Shown piece after piece: positions 32,773 to 45,609 of a stretch of DNA of 64,000 nt (within the stretch, counting starts at the first letter, position 1; each line of letters starts with the position of its first letter). Made by a program: the position numbers and the translations under genes. The stretch is taken from the NCBI RefSeq assembly GCF_900103915.1, contig NZ_FNIG01000003.1:186001-250000 (forward strand), given 5' to 3'. This DNA is from Tenuibacillus multivorans (GTDB lineage: Bacteria > Bacillota > Bacilli > Bacillales > Alkalibacillaceae). The notes beneath the pieces were generated by a model that ran no database searches, was not told where the DNA came from, and worked only from the letters and a program-made list of their open reading frames with translations.

Positions 32773-33857
32773 CTGCTTTTCTTTTCATAAGGAACGTATA
32801 ACACATCCCCGGCGTGTAGTTCGTCTCCGGATTCAAGTCCATTTATTCGTTCTAAATTATAGACCGACACTTCATATGCATTTGCAATCGATTCTAAAGT
32901 TTCGTTCTCTTGTACAAAACGCATTTTAACGCTTACTCTTTCAGGTTCATCTTCACGGAAAAAACTAGATAAATAGCCTAAACCAAAGCCTTTCTTTTTC
33001 TTAGGCTTTTCTTCACCATCCTCTTTACCATCGTCTTCATACTCTTGTTCAGGCTCATGATAATCGTCTTTTTCAGCGTATTCTTCTTCTTCATAATCCA
33101 TATTATCTTGATACTCTACATTTTCATACTGTTCATTGTCATACTCTTCATTATATTCTTCTTTAAAATCCTTCTTATCTTCTTTTTTATTAAAAAACTC
33201 ATTTAGAGATTGTGACTTTTCTTTCTTCCAAAAATCACGTCCCTTTTTATCTTCGTTTTCAGCTGGTTCTTCTTCCACATTCACTTCCGGTACTTCACCA
33301 AGATCTGTTTCAAGTTCACTCGCACCTAACTCCTCAGCTTCAAAGCTAGGTACTTCTTTTAATTCAAAGTCATAATTGACCTCTGTTTCTTGATGAGTTT
33401 CTTCGTGCCGTGCTTCCTCCTTAGCCACCTCAACCCCGATTAATCGAATTTTAGTATAAACATGGAGACTACCTGGTTCAGGTAATTCATAATCAAAGTA
33501 TTCTACCTCAACATCAGGTTCATTGATCTCAGCGACACGATTACTTGGCAATGTAATGTCGACAGGGATTGGATATTGGAAGGTCGTAAATCCGTTATCG
33601 AGTGCTTTTACTTGCTGAACATAATTTTCGTCATCTTCATGATTGTCAACATATAGCATTGGTTCTTCTCGGGGTAAGGATTGATAGTCACCTGAAACCA
33701 TTAATACACCACGCAACTGGATGTAACTAGATTCTTTTATAACGTTAACATCCGGCTGAATGGATATACCGTACAAATCATCAATTTCTTCACCTTGACG
33801 AAACGTAATTTGTTCGTGCAGGTCAAATAACATTGGCTCGTTTTCCTGTGTACTCAA
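32769..33857 (-). CDS. spoVID: Spore coat assembly protein SpoVID
   Basis: 362 residues. N-terminal conserved region (1-150; MLFDLHEQITFRQGEE, VMVSGDY-like LMVSGDYQSL), a long acidic linker (about 160-300, many Glu/Asp/Tyr, and a KPKKKKGFG basic patch) and a C-terminal LysM (RFVQENETLESIANAYEVSV, about 312-357). It drives coat encasement and interacts with SafA. Start is TTG at 33857: GAGGAGG lies 7-8 nt upstream. Followed in B. subtilis by ysxE, which is absent here. Confidence 0.9.
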   Translation of the reverse strand: MSTQENEPMLFDLHEQITFRQGEEIDDLYGISIQPDVNVIKESSYIQLRGVLMVSGDYQSLPREEPMLYVDNHEDDENYVQQVKALDNGFTTFQYPIPVDITLPSNRVAEINEPDVEVEYFDYELPEPGSLHVYTKIRLIGVEVAKEEARHEETHQETEVNYDFELKEVPSFEAEELGASELETDLGEVPEVNVEEEPAENEDKKGRDFWKKEKSQSLNEFFNKKEDKKDFKEEYNEEYDNEQYENVEYQDNMDYEEEEYAEKDDYHEPEQEYEDDGKEDGEEKPKKKKGFGLGYLSSFFREDEPERVSVKMRFVQENETLESIANAYEVSVYNLERINGLESGDELHAGDVLYVPYEKKSS

Positions 33858-33973
33858 TGCGCTTCCTCCTCACAATTGTCCTTTTACCACTAAATATATG
33901 ACAACTTGTATCGAAAAAGAACTCATTATAGAAATCTCATAGGGAGGAAAACCATTAATTAACGGTACAAAAA

Positions 33974-34002
33974 ACTCCCACACCTTACATAAATGTGAGA
34001 GT
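33974..34002 (-). terminator. Terminator after hemL
   Basis: Minus strand ACTCTCACA, loop, TGTGGGAGT, then six T residues. Ends the hemAXCDBL operon before spoVID. Confidence 0.85.
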
Positions 34003-34010
34003 CCATAACT

Positions 34011-35300
34011 TTATCCATTATATGAGTTAAATGCCTGATCGGCGGCTTTAATTGTTTGCTCAATATCCTCACCTGTATGAACCGTCGATAAGAATACACC
34101 TTCAAACTGTGATGGCGGTAAAAACACGCCTTGATCAGCCATTGAACGATAATATTTCGCGAACCAATCAACGTCAGACGTTTGGGCCGTTTCAAAATTT
34201 ATCACGTCTTGATTAGTAAAGAAGAAGCCTAACATAGAACCAGCTCGATTAACCTGTAGTGGCACACCGTGTTTTTCAGCAGCATGTTGATAGCCTTCTG
34301 TTAACCGATCTGCTTTTTGACTGATATCTTTGTAGGATTGTTCAGTTAATTGATTTAACGTTTCATACCCTGCTGCCATAGCTAATGGGTTACCGGATAA
34401 TGTACCAGCTTGATAAATATCTCCAGTAGGCGCAATTTTTTCCATAATCTCACGTTTACCACCGTAAGCACCTACAGGTAGGCCTCCACCAATAACCTTA
34501 CCTAAACAAGTTAAATCGGGAGTGACATTAAAATGACCCTGAGCACAATGATATCCAACACGGAAGCCCGTCATCACTTCATCAAAAATTAATAGTGACC
34601 CGTTCTTTTCCGTCATGTCTCTTAAGAACGATAAGAAATCGTTTATTGGCGGGACAACTCCCATGTTTCCTGATACAGGTTCAACAATTACAGCCGCGAT
34701 ATCATCCCCATATTGTTCAAATGCATAGGCCACGCTATCCTGATCATTATACGGAACGGTAATCGTGTTTTGTGCAATAGATGATGGGACGCCAGGGCTA
34801 TCAGGTAAACCTAATGTAGCAACACCAGAACCAGCTTTGATTAATAGAGAATCACCATGGCCATGGTAGTTTCCTTCAAATTTTAGGATTTTATCTCGAC
34901 CCGTATAACCGCGTGCTAAACGTAATGCACTCATCGTTGCTTCGGTACCTGAGTTGACCATACGTAACATTTCGATTGACGGTACTCGGTCTATAACAAG
35001 TTTGGCTAACTTATTTTCATATTCTACATTCGCGCCAAAGCTTGTCCCTTTTTCCATCACGTTTTTTAAGGTCGAGATCACTTGTTCATGAGCGTGCCCC
35101 AGGATTAATGGTCCCCAGCTAAGAACATAGTCAATATATTCATTCCCATCAACATCATAAATTTTTGAGCCTTTACCTTCCTTCATATAAATCGGATCCA
35201 TATTAACCGATTTAAAGGCACGGACAGGAGAGTTTACCCCACCTGGGAAAAGATCAATAGCTTCATCAAATAATTCCCTAGACTTTGCATGATTACTCAT
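34011..35300 (-). CDS. hemL: Glutamate-1-semialdehyde 2,1-aminomutase
   Basis: 429 residues, PLP enzyme forming 5-aminolevulinate. [21 protein letters not shown] at the N terminus, [28 protein letters not shown], the PLP lysine in [17 protein letters not shown] (near 265) and [19 protein letters not shown] at 35300 follows AAGGAGGATAATCC. Last gene of the heme operon. Confidence 0.98.
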   Translation of the reverse strand: MSNHAKSRELFDEAIDLFPGGVNSPVRAFKSVNMDPIYMKEGKGSKIYDVDGNEYIDYVLSWGPLILGHAHEQVISTLKNVMEKGTSFGANVEYENKLAKLVIDRVPSIEMLRMVNSGTEATMSALRLARGYTGRDKILKFEGNYHGHGDSLLIKAGSGVATLGLPDSPGVPSSIAQNTITVPYNDQDSVAYAFEQYGDDIAAVIVEPVSGNMGVVPPINDFLSFLRDMTEKNGSLLIFDEVMTGFRVGYHCAQGHFNVTPDLTCLGKVIGGGLPVGAYGGKREIMEKIAPTGDIYQAGTLSGNPLAMAAGYETLNQLTEQSYKDISQKADRLTEGYQHAAEKHGVPLQVNRAGSMLGFFFTNQDVINFETAQTSDVDWFAKYYRSMADQGVFLPPSQFEGVFLSTVHTGEDIEQTIKAADQAFNSYNG

Positions 35301-35314
35301 CGGATTATCCTCCT

Positions 35315-36292
35315 TTAATTTTGAATCCACCTTGCTACATCTTTAGCAAAGTAAGTCATTATTAAGTCTGCTCCTGCTCGTTTCATCGATGTCAACTTTT
35401 CTAATACGATTTCCTTTTCATCAATCCAACCATTTTGTGCGGCTGCCTTAACCATCGAATACTCACCACTAACATTATAAGCCACTACTGGAAGATTAAA
35501 ACGATCTCTTACTTCTCGTACAATATCTAAATATGTCATCGCCGGCTTCACAATGAGAAGATCTGCCCCTTCTTGAATATCTGATTCCGCTTCACGTTGT
35601 GCTTCCAGTCGATTAGCCGGGTCCATTTGATAGGTCTTACGATCACCAAACTGTGGCGTACTTCCTGCTGCATCACGGAACGGGCCATAAAATGCTGATG
35701 AGTATTTGATCGCATATGACATGACTGGGATATTTTCAAATCCAGCATCATCAAGACCTTTTCTGATAGCAGCTACGAATCCATCCATCATGTTAGAAGG
35801 AGCAATAATATCAGCCCCAGCTTTAGCTTGTGAAATAGCGGTTTGGACTAATAACGGTAACGATTCATCATTATCAACAAAATGCTCGTGAATGACACCA
35901 CAATGTCCATGGTCCGTATATTCACAAAGGCAAGTATCAGCTACAACAATTAAATCAGGGTAATGTTCTTTAATCAAACGTGTCGCCTGTTGGATTATCC
36001 CATCATCATTATAAGCTTCAGAACCAACGGCATCCTTTTCCTTTGGTACACCGAAAAGTAAGACAGAACGAATGCCTAATTGAACGACTTCTTCGATTTC
36101 TTCAAGAAGTAAATCTAATGATAATTGATAAATCCCTGGCATGGATGGCACTTCACTCCTCTTTCCCTCTTCCTCAAGAACAAAAATCGGATAGATCAAA
36201 TCTTCTGTATGAAGCTGTGTTTCCCGAACTAGTGCGCGCATATTTTCTGAAATTCTTAAACGTCGGTGACGATCAAACTGTAAATCACTCAT
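35315..36292 (-). CDS. hemB: Delta-aminolevulinic acid dehydratase (porphobilinogen synthase)
   Basis: 325 residues. Cysteine-rich metal segment [14 protein letters not shown], the active-site lysines in [17 protein letters not shown] and [12 protein letters not shown], and [10 protein letters not shown]. Condenses two ALA to porphobilinogen. Overlaps hemD by 8 bp. Confidence 0.98.
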   Translation of the reverse strand: MSDLQFDRHRRLRISENMRALVRETQLHTEDLIYPIFVLEEEGKRSEVPSMPGIYQLSLDLLLEEIEEVVQLGIRSVLLFGVPKEKDAVGSEAYNDDGIIQQATRLIKEHYPDLIVVADTCLCEYTDHGHCGVIHEHFVDNDESLPLLVQTAISQAKAGADIIAPSNMMDGFVAAIRKGLDDAGFENIPVMSYAIKYSSAFYGPFRDAAGSTPQFGDRKTYQMDPANRLEAQREAESDIQEGADLLIVKPAMTYLDIVREVRDRFNLPVVAYNVSGEYSMVKAAAQNGWIDEKEIVLEKLTSMKRAGADLIMTYFAKDVARWIQN

Positions 36293-37067
36293 TCTTAGAC
36301 TCCTTTCGAGCGTAATACTCTATGACTTTATAGGCTAAACCTTCTAGAGTAAAAACATCGGGAACCAATGTATGTTTAAAACGATATTCTTTAGCCTTGA
36401 TCTCAGTCGTATGGCCAATACAAAAACAAGGTTTTCCTAGCACACTTGCACCTCGATGATTTATTAGTTTAAAGAACGCTTCAATTGATGATGGTGATGT
36501 AAAGACCCAAGCATCAATCTCCTGCTGGTCAACTAAATGATTTAGTGGCTTTTGTATCTCGGCATTTGTCAGCGTTCGATAGACATACATATTTTCATAA
36601 TGACAACCTACACGATCAAAGGCCTCATCAATGACTCGACGAGATAGGTTACCTTTAATCATTAAAACATGACGGGGGTGATAGCGTTCGGTAAATTCCC
36701 GACTAAAATGTTCAGCATCAAAATGACTAGGAATAAAATCAGCATTAAAACCAAACTGCTGAAGCGTTTGTTCTGTCTTTGTACCCACGACTGCCATTTT
36801 TAGCTGCTTTAACGGTTCAATAGACAAACGATGATTCTCTAAGTGATGAAAAAAATACTCAACACCATTCGCACTTGTGAACACAATCCAATCAAAGTCT
36901 CTCAATTGATTGAATAATGCTTGACTCTCGTCTAAATCTGTACTTTCAAACTTAATTAAGGGTAACGCAGAAATTTTAGCATCCTTTTCATTTAGGAGGT
37001 CAATAAAATCAGAAGCTTTCTCCTCATCCCGCGAAAGAAAAATATGTTTATCTAATAGAAACGACAT
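36285..37067 (-). CDS. hemD: Uroporphyrinogen-III synthase
   Basis: 260 residues, the usual poorly conserved two-lobed fold. Recognisable elements are [32 protein letters not shown] and [16 protein letters not shown]. Closes the hydroxymethylbilane ring with inversion of ring D. Shares one base with hemC and overlaps hemB, so translation is coupled. Confidence 0.93.
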   Translation of the reverse strand: MSFLLDKHIFLSRDEEKASDFIDLLNEKDAKISALPLIKFESTDLDESQALFNQLRDFDWIVFTSANGVEYFFHHLENHRLSIEPLKQLKMAVVGTKTEQTLQQFGFNADFIPSHFDAEHFSREFTERYHPRHVLMIKGNLSRRVIDEAFDRVGCHYENMYVYRTLTNAEIQKPLNHLVDQQEIDAWVFTSPSSIEAFFKLINHRGASVLGKPCFCIGHTTEIKAKEYRFKHTLVPDVFTLEGLAYKVIEYYARKESKNE

Positions 37068-37999
37068 TATCTTTCATCCAATTCTCTTTTGGCTTCATCG
37101 ACTAAATCTTTAGCACCTTGTTTGATCAATTCATTAGCTGCATCTTCACCAGCTTGAATTGGATCCTTAGAGCGTTTTTGAGTTTGTAATAAAACGTTTC
37201 CATCAGGTGATGATACAAGTGCATCTAGTACAATCTCATCACCTTCTCTTACCGCATATCCCGCAATCGGTACTTGACAGCTACCTTCTAACATACCGAG
37301 AAACTTACGTTCAGCAGCTACCGTTGTTTCCGTATATTCATGATTAATTTCATTTAGTAAATCAACTAATTCTTGGTCATCTTCACGGCATTCAATCGCT
37401 AACGCACCTTGACCAACAGCGGGTAAGCAAACCTCTGGCTCTAAAAATTCAGTCACTAGCTCAGTTGACCAACCCATACGTTTCATACCAGCTGCTGCAA
37501 GTACAATAGCATCATAGTTTTCTTCTTTTAATTTACGCAGGCGTGTTTCGATATTTCCACGAATCCACTGTATGTTTAAATCTGGCCGATAAGCTAATAT
37601 TTGCGCCCCACGGCGTAGACTACTCGTTCCAATAACGGCACCATCCGGTAAATCCTTTAATTTAACATGATCGTTTGAAATAAACGCATCACGATGATCT
37701 TCCCTCTCTGGTACACAAGCAATCTTTAAACCATCTGGCATCTGAGATGGCATATCCTTCATGCTATGCACGGCCATATCAATCTCGTGGCCATACATCG
37801 CCTGTTCGATTTCTTTTACAAATAAGCCTTTCCCACCAACCTTGGATAAGGTCACGTTTTGGATTTTATCACCTTTTGTTACGATTTTTTTAATTTCGAA
37901 TTCATATTGATCGGTATGTTTTTTTAGCTGGTCAATCACCCACTCGGTTTGTGTCATTGCTAGATTACTTCTTCTTGAACCTATCACGATTTTTCGCAT
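37067..37999 (-). CDS. hemC: Hydroxymethylbilane synthase (porphobilinogen deaminase)
   Basis: 310 residues. [16 protein letters not shown] start, [12 protein letters not shown], the cofactor cysteine in [13 protein letters not shown] near residue 240. Polymerises four porphobilinogens on a dipyrromethane cofactor. Two bases from hemX. Confidence 0.98.
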   Translation of the reverse strand: MRKIVIGSRRSNLAMTQTEWVIDQLKKHTDQYEFEIKKIVTKGDKIQNVTLSKVGGKGLFVKEIEQAMYGHEIDMAVHSMKDMPSQMPDGLKIACVPEREDHRDAFISNDHVKLKDLPDGAVIGTSSLRRGAQILAYRPDLNIQWIRGNIETRLRKLKEENYDAIVLAAAGMKRMGWSTELVTEFLEPEVCLPAVGQGALAIECREDDQELVDLLNEINHEYTETTVAAERKFLGMLEGSCQVPIAGYAVREGDEIVLDALVSSPDGNVLLQTQKRSKDPIQAGEDAANELIKQGAKDLVDEAKRELDER

Positions 38000-38001
38000 C
38001 G

Positions 38002-38838
38002 TTAACCTCCTAATTTAAAATGAAAATCGGAAAGTAAAGTGAATAAAAAATAATTTAAAAACAAAATTGAAAAAGCAATGGTATTTGAAAATGCATAATC
38101 TCTTCCGACAGATTGCCTGGTGGCTTTTCGATACAAGATTATACTATAGATCACTAAGACAATAAACGAACCGATTGTCTTTGCATCTAACCAATAAAAC
38201 AAATCGTTTGTCGAATATGCCCAAATTATCCCCAAAATCAAGGAAATAAACAATAATGGAGTTGATAATACCATTAATAAGTACGATAAGTTCTCCATTT
38301 GGCCCAATCTACCTAATCGCTTTAATGTTTGACCCCATTTTTTCTTTTTCAGCATGTTAAATTGAAAAAGATACAAGACTGAAAAGGCAAATGATAGCGT
38401 GTAAAGCGTATAGGCTAAAAACGCGAGAATAATATGAGCCAAGAGCATCTCACCTATAAATTGAACACCTATTGATGTTTCGCTATTCGTCAAATGCGAC
38501 ACTAAGAAAATTATCATGACAATGAATCCGACGACATTTATAACAAATACAAGAAAATCAACCTTATAAAAATAGTTAATAACAATCGATACTAATAGAA
38601 TTAGCCAGGCGTAAAAATATAAGCCCTCCATTATACTAAAAACAGGCAATTGTCCTGTTACGTAAATATTACCAAATAAAAAAATGGTCTGTAAAAACCA
38701 AACCAATAAAAGTAACCAGAAGGCCATTTGATTTGCCTTCCGGTCCTGTTTAACAAAGTCATAAAAATACATAATCAAACTAAGTGCATATAATATGACG
38801 ATTAATTCATAAATACGAAAGTCTTCAAAGGCACTCAT
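38002..38838 (-). CDS. hemX: HemX, CcsA-like membrane protein
   Basis: 278 residues with eight hydrophobic helices and the CcsA/ResC-like segment [21 protein letters not shown]. In B. subtilis HemX lowers the steady-state level of HemA. Located between hemA and hemC as in that species. Confidence 0.92.
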   Translation of the reverse strand: MSAFEDFRIYELIVILYALSLIMYFYDFVKQDRKANQMAFWLLLLVWFLQTIFLFGNIYVTGQLPVFSIMEGLYFYAWLILLVSIVINYFYKVDFLVFVINVVGFIVMIIFLVSHLTNSETSIGVQFIGEMLLAHIILAFLAYTLYTLSFAFSVLYLFQFNMLKKKKWGQTLKRLGRLGQMENLSYLLMVLSTPLLFISLILGIIWAYSTNDLFYWLDAKTIGSFIVLVIYSIILYRKATRQSVGRDYAFSNTIAFSILFLNYFLFTLLSDFHFKLGG

Positions 38839-38855
38839 AGGAGTTTCCCCTTAAC

Positions 38856-40226
38856 TTAACTGTGTTGGATTGATTGAATTAAATTTTTAACAGGAAGAGA
38901 GCGTCGAACCATTTCATGGCTTTGGTGTTTCTGACTTTGCTTCTCTAACTCTTGCTTCACCTCTTCATCAATACCAAACACTCGAATAAACAACTTCAGC
39001 ATATCATCCGCGTGCTCTTCTCCTGCCATTTCTTTTGCTTGTAAAATAGGCTCTTTTAACATTTGGTTAATAATACTTTTTGTATGTTTATTTAACACCT
39101 TGCGTTCACGATTGGTTAAATCTGGCATTTTACGCTCAATTGATGCCATTGTTTGTTCCTGAATCACCAACGCTTTATTTCTCAATGCTGAGATTACTGG
39201 AACAACACCCAGTGTCGTTAGCCACTCTTCAAATTCCTTTATCTCTTCTGAAATCATGGTTTCAATTTCTGCCGCTGCTTTCTTACGTTCTTCTAAGTTT
39301 TGATCGACAATACCTTGTAGGTCATCAATATCATAAAGGAAAACATTTTCTAACTCATCAATTTCAGGATCTAAATTACGAGGTACAGCAATATCTACAA
39401 GGAATAATGGTTTGCCATGTCTTTTTTTCAACACACGACCAACTTGATCTTTATTTAATACAAAATCATTGGCACCAGCAGAGGCAATAAGTATATCAGC
39501 ATTTTCTAAGACCTCTTCGAATTGATCTAATGATTTTGCATCGCCTGAAAAACGTGCGGCAAGTTCCTCTGCTTTAGCGTACGTACGGTTCACTACCGTA
39601 ATTTTCTCAACACCACTGCCGTATAAGTTTTGAACAGCCAAATCACCCATTTTTCCAGCACCAAGAATGACGACATGTTGTTCTTGAAGCTGATCGAAAA
39701 TTGTTTTCGATAATTCAACAGCAGCATAACTGATGGAAACAGCGTGTTCTCCTATTTCCGTTTCACGATGGGAACGTTTTGCCGTTGTAATGACTTGCTT
39801 AAATAATTGATTAAATATTAATCCAGATGCATCATATTCTTGAGCTGTTTGAAAGGCATCCTTAACCTGCCCTAGAATTTGCGTTTCACCCAATACCATT
39901 GAATCTAATCCAGCAGAAACATGGAATAATCGCTGGATTGCATCTTTATCCTCTAAAATTTCAACATGATTGGTGACAAAATCAATTTCTTCATTAAACC
40001 AGTTAGCCATAAAACGCTTCACATAATAACGACCAGTATGTAACTGGTCTGCCACAACATATATTTCAGTACGATTACATGTTGATACTATGACGTTTTC
40101 CAGAATGCTTTTTTCCTGATTTAACGCGACCATTGCATCACTTACTTGTTTTTCTGGAAAGGCTAACTTTTCCCTTACCTCAACTGGGGCTGTCCGATAG
40201 TTTAAACTCACAACTATGACATGCAT
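38856..40226 (-). CDS. hemA: Glutamyl-tRNA reductase
   Basis: 456 residues; reduces glutamyl-tRNA-Glu to glutamate-1-semialdehyde, the controlling step of heme synthesis. Catalytic Cys50 in [22 protein letters not shown] nucleotide-binding site, [12 protein letters not shown], and the C-terminal dimerisation helix. The ATG at 40226 gives the family start [14 protein letters not shown] after AAGGGGTG; the GTG at 40235 overlaps that site. First gene of the operon. Confidence 0.98.
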   Translation of the reverse strand: MHVIVVSLNYRTAPVEVREKLAFPEKQVSDAMVALNQEKSILENVIVSTCNRTEIYVVADQLHTGRYYVKRFMANWFNEEIDFVTNHVEILEDKDAIQRLFHVSAGLDSMVLGETQILGQVKDAFQTAQEYDASGLIFNQLFKQVITTAKRSHRETEIGEHAVSISYAAVELSKTIFDQLQEQHVVILGAGKMGDLAVQNLYGSGVEKITVVNRTYAKAEELAARFSGDAKSLDQFEEVLENADILIASAGANDFVLNKDQVGRVLKKRHGKPLFLVDIAVPRNLDPEIDELENVFLYDIDDLQGIVDQNLEERKKAAAEIETMISEEIKEFEEWLTTLGVVPVISALRNKALVIQEQTMASIERKMPDLTNRERKVLNKHTKSIINQMLKEPILQAKEMAGEEHADDMLKLFIRVFGIDEEVKQELEKQSQKHQSHEMVRRSLPVKNLIQSIQHS

Positions 40227-40422
40227 ACCCTTCACCCCTTATCTATACGTTCATTCTTTATAATGTTAGTATACCAATAGACCTTATTTTATTACTCCCG
40301 TAATCATGAACATAATATGAAAATTTGTGATAATATTAAATTAGAATTATTATTAATAACTAATTGTAAAGATAACACATCAAGGTCGAGCCTTCAAGAA
40401 AACTGATTTGGGAGCGGAGTTA

Positions 40423-40902
40423 ATGAAACAACAGAAATCTTTTCTAGGAATTATTCTAATTGGAATCGGTATTTATTTTCTATTGCAACAATATTCCATA
40501 CCCTTTTTATCACGATTTGATACTTGGCCGACCATATTAATCATATTAGGTATTGCCTTTTTATTCAATGGTTATGGTAATAACCAGCACGATCATATTT
40601 TTCCAGGTGTGATTTTATTAGGTTTGGGAATTCATTTTCATGCCTTAGAACATAGTACAAAGTGGATTGATCATTGGGGTATGTATACACTCGTTATCGG
40701 TTTTGCTTTTTTATTGAAGTCACAAAAGACGAAACAAGGGCTATTAGTCGGTATCATTTTTTTAATTATATCATTTATTGCAATCACAACCATTGCTATG
40801 CCCGGTTGGTTTTACTGGTTCGATTATGCTTTTTATCATTTAGAACGTTTTTGGCCTGCACTTTTAATCATCATCGGTGCCGTCTTAATCTTTAAAAAGT
40901 AA
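40423..40902 (+). CDS. LiaF/DUF5668-like membrane protein
   Basis: 159 residues, five to six short hydrophobic segments with repeated LIGIGIYFLLQQY / ILIILGIAFL / LLGLGIHF pattern typical of LiaI-LiaF transmembrane regions. No LiaF C-terminal domain. ATG at 40423 has GGGAGCGGAG upstream; the start at 40408 lacks one. Divergent from hemA, convergent with engB. Function unknown; a cell-envelope stress role is a family-based guess. Confidence 0.7.
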   Translation: MKQQKSFLGIILIGIGIYFLLQQYSIPFLSRFDTWPTILIILGIAFLFNGYGNNQHDHIFPGVILLGLGIHFHALEHSTKWIDHWGMYTLVIGFAFLLKSQKTKQGLLVGIIFLIISFIAITTIAMPGWFYWFDYAFYHLERFWPALLIIIGAVLIFKK

Positions 40903-40935
40903 GGTTTTTGAGTAATTAACCATTATATATGGAAA

Positions 40936-40962
40936 AAGCTGATTCAATCATTGAATCAGCTT
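40936..40962. terminator. Bidirectional terminator, LiaF-like gene and engB
   Basis: Perfect 12-bp stem AAGCTGATTCAA / TTGAATCAGCTT with a 3-nt loop between two convergent stop codons. Confidence 0.9.
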
Positions 40963-40968
40963 CTCTAC

Positions 40969-41550
40969 CTAAAGAAATTTCCTTATATATTTCCATGCCT
41001 CATCTTTACCTTCTCCTGTTTCAGCAGAGAAAGTTACTAGATGATCTTCCGGCTCGATATCTAATGCTTCCTTTATGATTTTAATATGTTTGTCACGTTT
41101 ACCTTTTTTAACTTTATCCATTTTCGTAGCCACGACTAAGACAGGTATCTCAAAGTGCTTTAAGAAGTCATACATAATAATATCATCTTCGGTAGGCGGG
41201 TGACGCATATCAGTTAATAGGACAGTTGCTTCAAGTGTTTCACGTAACTGAAAATATTCTTCCATCATTCTTCCCCATGCTTCACGCTCTTTTTTGGAAA
41301 CTTTAGCATAGCCATAGCCAGGTACATCAACAAAAAAGAAAGAATCATTGATTTTATAAAAATTGAGCGTTTGTGTTTTTCCCGGCTTTGAAGATGTTCT
41401 CGCTAAACTTTTACGCTGAATCATACGATTTATAAAGGAAGACTTCCCCACATTCGAGCGACCCGCCAAGGCAATCTCCGGCAGATTTTCATTAGGATAT
41501 TGCTTTTGACTAACCGCACTGATGACGATTTCAGCTTGATTAACTTTCAT
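40969..41550 (-). CDS. ysxC: Ribosome biogenesis GTPase EngB/YsxC
   Basis: 193 residues. G1 [11 protein letters not shown]2 [15 protein letters not shown]3 DVPGYGYA, G4 ATKMDK. Needed for 50S assembly. One base separates it from lonA, so they are one unit, as in Bacillus. Confidence 0.97.
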   Translation of the reverse strand: MKVNQAEIVISAVSQKQYPNENLPEIALAGRSNVGKSSFINRMIQRKSLARTSSKPGKTQTLNFYKINDSFFFVDVPGYGYAKVSKKEREAWGRMMEEYFQLRETLEATVLLTDMRHPPTEDDIIMYDFLKHFEIPVLVVATKMDKVKKGKRDKHIKIIKEALDIEPEDHLVTFSAETGEGKDEAWKYIRKFL

Positions 41551-41551
41551 A

Positions 41552-43873
41552 CTAATTCTCCTCTAATAAGGCATGTTCTAACACCTGATCGAGATGATTC
41601 ACTTTAATAAAGGTTAAGTCATCACGTACACTTTCAGGAATATCTTCTAAATCCTTGTCATTCTCTTTTGGTATAATAATTGTTGTTAAACCAGCACGAT
41701 GCGCACTTAAAGATTTTTCTTTTAGTCCACCAATCGGTAGGACGCGACCACGTAATGTAATCTCGCCTGTCATTCCCACCTCTTTACGTACCGGGCGATT
41801 CGTCAATGCAGAAACGAGCGCTGTTGCGATCGTGATACCGGCAGATGGACCATCTTTTGGCGTGGCCCCCTCTGGAACGTGAATATGAACATCGTATTTC
41901 TCATAAAAATCAGAATCGATATTAAGCTCCTCCGTACGTGAACGGACATAACTGAATGCCGCTTCAGCTGATTCCTTCATAACATCCCCTAATTTACCAG
42001 TGAGTGTTAATTTACCCTTACCTTTAGCCAATGAGATTTCAATCGATAATGTATCCCCACCAGCCTGTGTATAGGCTAGCCCTGTAGCCGCACCAGTTTG
42101 ATGATCTTTCTCAGCTTGTCCATAACGGAAACGAGGTTTACCTAATAAGTCTTCTAAACGCTTCTCCGTAATCACCACGCGCTTCTGTTTTTCAGAAACA
42201 ATGATTTTTGCTGCTTTACGACACAGTGAAGCAAATTGACGCTCTAAGTTACGAACTCCAGCTTCACGCGTATACATTCTAATTAGTTTTAAAATCGCGT
42301 CATCTCGAATTTGAAGCTGCCCTTTTGTTAAGCCGTTTTCCTTAAGTTGTTTTTGGATAAGATGTTCCTTCGATATATGAAGCTTTTCAACTTCAGTGTA
42401 TCCCGCAATAGAGATGACTTCCATACGGTCTAATAATGGTCCTGGGATTGTTGCTAAATTATTAGCAGTCGCAATAAACATCACCTTCGAAAGATCATAA
42501 GGCTCTTCAATAAAGTGATCACTATAGGTGTGATTTTGCTCAGGATCTAATACCTCTAACATAGCAGAGGATGGATCACCGCGGAAATCACTTGCCATTT
42601 TATCTATTTCATCTAATAAGAAAACAGGATTAATCGTTTCAGCCTTCTTCATTCCTTGAATGATTCGTCCAGGCATCGCTCCGACATAGGTTCGGCGGTG
42701 ACCTCTAATTTCAGCTTCATCTCTAACACCACCTAATGACATACGGACAAAATTACGATTAATCGCCCGGGCAATGGATTTCGCAAGTGAAGTCTTACCA
42801 ACACCTGGTGGTCCAACTAGACATAAAATCGGTCCTTTAATTGATTGAGTCAGTTTTTGAACAGAGAGATACTCTAACACCCGTTCCTTTACCTTATCTA
42901 ATCCATAATGATCTTCATTTAATATTCTTTCCGCCCGATTAATATCCAAGTTATCGGTCGTTTCCTTCGTCCATGGAATCGAAACCAACCATTCGATATA
43001 GTTTCGAATAACAGAACTCTCGGCTGAGGTTTGCGGCACCTTTTCATAACGATCTAATTCTTTAAGCGCTACATTTTCAATTCGTTCTGGCATATTAGCT
43101 TGATCAATTTGATCTTTAAGCTCTGCTACCTCACCGGTTTTTCCATCACGTTCACCAAGTTCCTTTTGAATCGCCTTAAGCTGCTCACGTAAGTAATATT
43201 CACGTTGTGTTCTCTCCATGGAGCGCTTCACACGTTGACCAAGCTTTTTCTCCATGCTTAAAACTTCTTTTTCATTTTTTATGAGATGCATGATATAGTC
43301 TAAACGCTCAGGAACATATACAATTTCCAAAATACGTTGTTTATGCTGAATTTTTAATGATAAATGTGAACTCACCATATCAGTCAAATGACCGGGTTCG
43401 GTGATATCCTTAACGGTATTATAAGTATCTTGGTTTAACTTTTTAGATATTTTAGTAAATTCATGAAAATCATCGATTAACATCCGCATGAGAGCTTGTT
43501 CTTCTACTCCGTCTCCATGCTCTTCTTCTAGCTCTTCATAAGTAACCGAAAAGTAAGGATCTTCATTTTCGAAAGATTGCACTTCTGCTCGCTTCAAGCC
43601 TTCAACTAATATACGTCTTGTACCATTTGGTAATTTGACCATCTGTTTGATATGTGCAACGGTTCCCGTTAAATATATGTCATCCTTTGATGGATGATCC
43701 AACGATGTTTCACTCTGAGTTGCTAAAAGTATATGATGGTCATCCATCATGGCCTGTTCTAATGCTTTAACTGATTTTTCTCTTCCCACATCTAAATGCA
43801 TAACCATTGCTGGATAGACAACAACACCACGCAATGGTAGGAGGGGGATTTCTGTTTTCTTATCGTTATCCAA
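41552..43873 (-). CDS. lonA: ATP-dependent protease La (LonA)
   Basis: 773 residues. N-terminal LON domain ([13 protein letters not shown]-like [15 protein letters not shown]), coiled coil, AAA+ with [15 protein letters not shown] near 350 and FLLDEIDKM, and the protease domain with catalytic Ser in [12 protein letters not shown] and the Lys in [13 protein letters not shown]. In B. subtilis lonB lies directly upstream; here clpX follows with no lonB. Confidence 0.98.
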   Translation of the reverse strand: MDNDKKTEIPLLPLRGVVVYPAMVMHLDVGREKSVKALEQAMMDDHHILLATQSETSLDHPSKDDIYLTGTVAHIKQMVKLPNGTRRILVEGLKRAEVQSFENEDPYFSVTYEELEEEHGDGVEEQALMRMLIDDFHEFTKISKKLNQDTYNTVKDITEPGHLTDMVSSHLSLKIQHKQRILEIVYVPERLDYIMHLIKNEKEVLSMEKKLGQRVKRSMERTQREYYLREQLKAIQKELGERDGKTGEVAELKDQIDQANMPERIENVALKELDRYEKVPQTSAESSVIRNYIEWLVSIPWTKETTDNLDINRAERILNEDHYGLDKVKERVLEYLSVQKLTQSIKGPILCLVGPPGVGKTSLAKSIARAINRNFVRMSLGGVRDEAEIRGHRRTYVGAMPGRIIQGMKKAETINPVFLLDEIDKMASDFRGDPSSAMLEVLDPEQNHTYSDHFIEEPYDLSKVMFIATANNLATIPGPLLDRMEVISIAGYTEVEKLHISKEHLIQKQLKENGLTKGQLQIRDDAILKLIRMYTREAGVRNLERQFASLCRKAAKIIVSEKQKRVVITEKRLEDLLGKPRFRYGQAEKDHQTGAATGLAYTQAGGDTLSIEISLAKGKGKLTLTGKLGDVMKESAEAAFSYVRSRTEELNIDSDFYEKYDVHIHVPEGATPKDGPSAGITIATALVSALTNRPVRKEVGMTGEITLRGRVLPIGGLKEKSLSAHRAGLTTIIIPKENDKDLEDIPESVRDDLTFIKVNHLDQVLEHALLEEN

Positions 43874-44036
43874 AGGTGAACACCTCCATATTTTTCCGTA
43901 ACCTTATCATATAGAATTACTAATAACTTGTAAATTGTTATAATGGTGAGCCTTATGTAAGACTTCATTTCATCATACTCCATGAAATCAGATCACACCA
44001 TTAGTATGTACAAAATTTGTTATAGAAATAAAGAAA

Positions 44037-44056
44037 CTCGCCAAAAAAATGGCGAG
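44037..44056 (-). terminator. Terminator after clpX
   Basis: Minus strand CTCGCC, T-rich loop, GGCGAG followed by TTTCTTTATTT. Sits in the clpX-lonA gap. Confidence 0.8.
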
Positions 44057-44084
44057 CTCTAAGTGAAATCACAATTCATTCAAA

Positions 44085-45362
44085 TTAAGCACTTTCTTTA
44101 GGCTCTTCGTTTTGATCCACAACCGAACCATCTTTCATCACAAGCTTCGGTTTACCGTTATCTAACTTAACCGTATCACGTGTAATGATACATTTCTCAA
44201 TGTCATCACGTGAAGGTAATTCAAACATAACATCTAACATAATGTCTTCAATAATCGAACGTAAACCACGAGCTCCTGTTTTACGTTCGATGGCTTTTCT
44301 CGAAACCTCGCGTAAAGCCTCTTCCTCAAGCTCTAATTCAACATCATCAATATCAAATAATTTCTCATATTGTTTAACTAATGCATTTTTAGGCTTCGTT
44401 AAGATTTCAACTAATGCGTCTTCATCTAATTGTTCTAGGCTGCCGATAACCGGTAAACGACCGATAAATTCTGGAATTAAGCCATATCGTAATAAGTCTT
44501 CAGGGAGAACTTTAGTTAATAAATCCTCTTCTTGTACTTCAGCATTTTTAGCTTCCGCACCAAAACCAATGACCTTCTCACCTAAACGACGTTTTATAAT
44601 TTGATCAATACCGTCAAAAGCACCACCGACGATGAATAAAACATTTGTTGTGTCAATCTGGATGAATTCTTGATGTGGATGTTTACGTCCACCTTGTGGC
44701 GGTACACTTGCTTGGGTGCCTTCTAGAATTTTAAGTAAAGCCTGCTGTACCCCTTCACCCGATACATCACGTGTGATTGAAGGGTTCTCCGACTTACGCG
44801 CTACTTTATCAATCTCATCGATATAAATAATCCCTTTTTCAGCTTTATCAACGTCATAGTCAGCTGCTTGAATTAGTTTTAATAAAATATTTTCAACATC
44901 TTCGCCGACATAACCCGCTTCAGTAAGTGACGTGGCATCGGCAATTGCAAATGGTACGTTTAGAATTCTTGCTAATGTTTGAGCTAATAATGTTTTACCA
45001 CTACCAGTTGGTCCAAGTAATAAAATATTACTTTTAGCTAATTCAACCTCATCGTTTTTGACGTTATTTGAGTTAATACGTTTGTAGTGGTTATAAACCG
45101 CAACAGATAATGATTTTTTAGCTTGCTCTTGGCCGATTACATAATCATCAAGAATCTCACAGATTTCTCTTGGTTTAGGTACCTCTTTAAATTCCTCAGC
45201 TTCAGTTGAGCCAAGTTCTTCTTCAACGATCTCTGTACAAAGATCAATACATTCATCACATATATAAACACCTGGGCCAGCAACTAACTTGCGAACCTGG
45301 TCTTGTGTTTTACCGCAAAATGAGCATTTAAGCTGCCCTTTTTCTTCGTTAAACTTAAACAT
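44085..45362 (-). CDS. clpX: ClpXP unfoldase subunit ClpX
   Basis: 425 residues. Zinc-binding domain [14 protein letters not shown] ... [10 protein letters not shown] (13-40), Walker [18 protein letters not shown] near 120, Walker [10 protein letters not shown], ClpP-docking loop IGFGAE and pore GYVGEDVE. Unfolds substrates for ClpP. Confidence 0.99.
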   Translation of the reverse strand: MFKFNEEKGQLKCSFCGKTQDQVRKLVAGPGVYICDECIDLCTEIVEEELGSTEAEEFKEVPKPREICEILDDYVIGQEQAKKSLSVAVYNHYKRINSNNVKNDEVELAKSNILLLGPTGSGKTLLAQTLARILNVPFAIADATSLTEAGYVGEDVENILLKLIQAADYDVDKAEKGIIYIDEIDKVARKSENPSITRDVSGEGVQQALLKILEGTQASVPPQGGRKHPHQEFIQIDTTNVLFIVGGAFDGIDQIIKRRLGEKVIGFGAEAKNAEVQEEDLLTKVLPEDLLRYGLIPEFIGRLPVIGSLEQLDEDALVEILTKPKNALVKQYEKLFDIDDVELELEEEALREVSRKAIERKTGARGLRSIIEDIMLDVMFELPSRDDIEKCIITRDTVKLDNGKPKLVMKDGSVVDQNEEPKESA

Positions 45363-45572
45363 GCTTTCACCCCATAAAATATAATCTGTATCTTAACAAT
45401 GTTTCCTTATTCTGTGTTGAAAATAATATCGTAATTCTCATTATGTACTTGAAATATTAAATAGTCAAAAGAAAAACTTATAAACATCTTATGCAAAGAA
45501 ACATAAAAGTTACACCTAATATGTCAATGAATTTTATGTAAGGAAGGGATTGATGATTAAAAATGTATGTAA

Positions 45573-45597
45573 AAGGCACGTATTTAAAACGTGCCTT
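45573..45597 (-). terminator. Terminator after tig
   Basis: AAGGCACGT / ACGTGCCTT 9-bp perfect stem with a 7-nt loop and a T-rich tail on the minus strand. Confidence 0.82.
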
Positions 45598-45609
45598 CTT
45601 ACCCTAACA

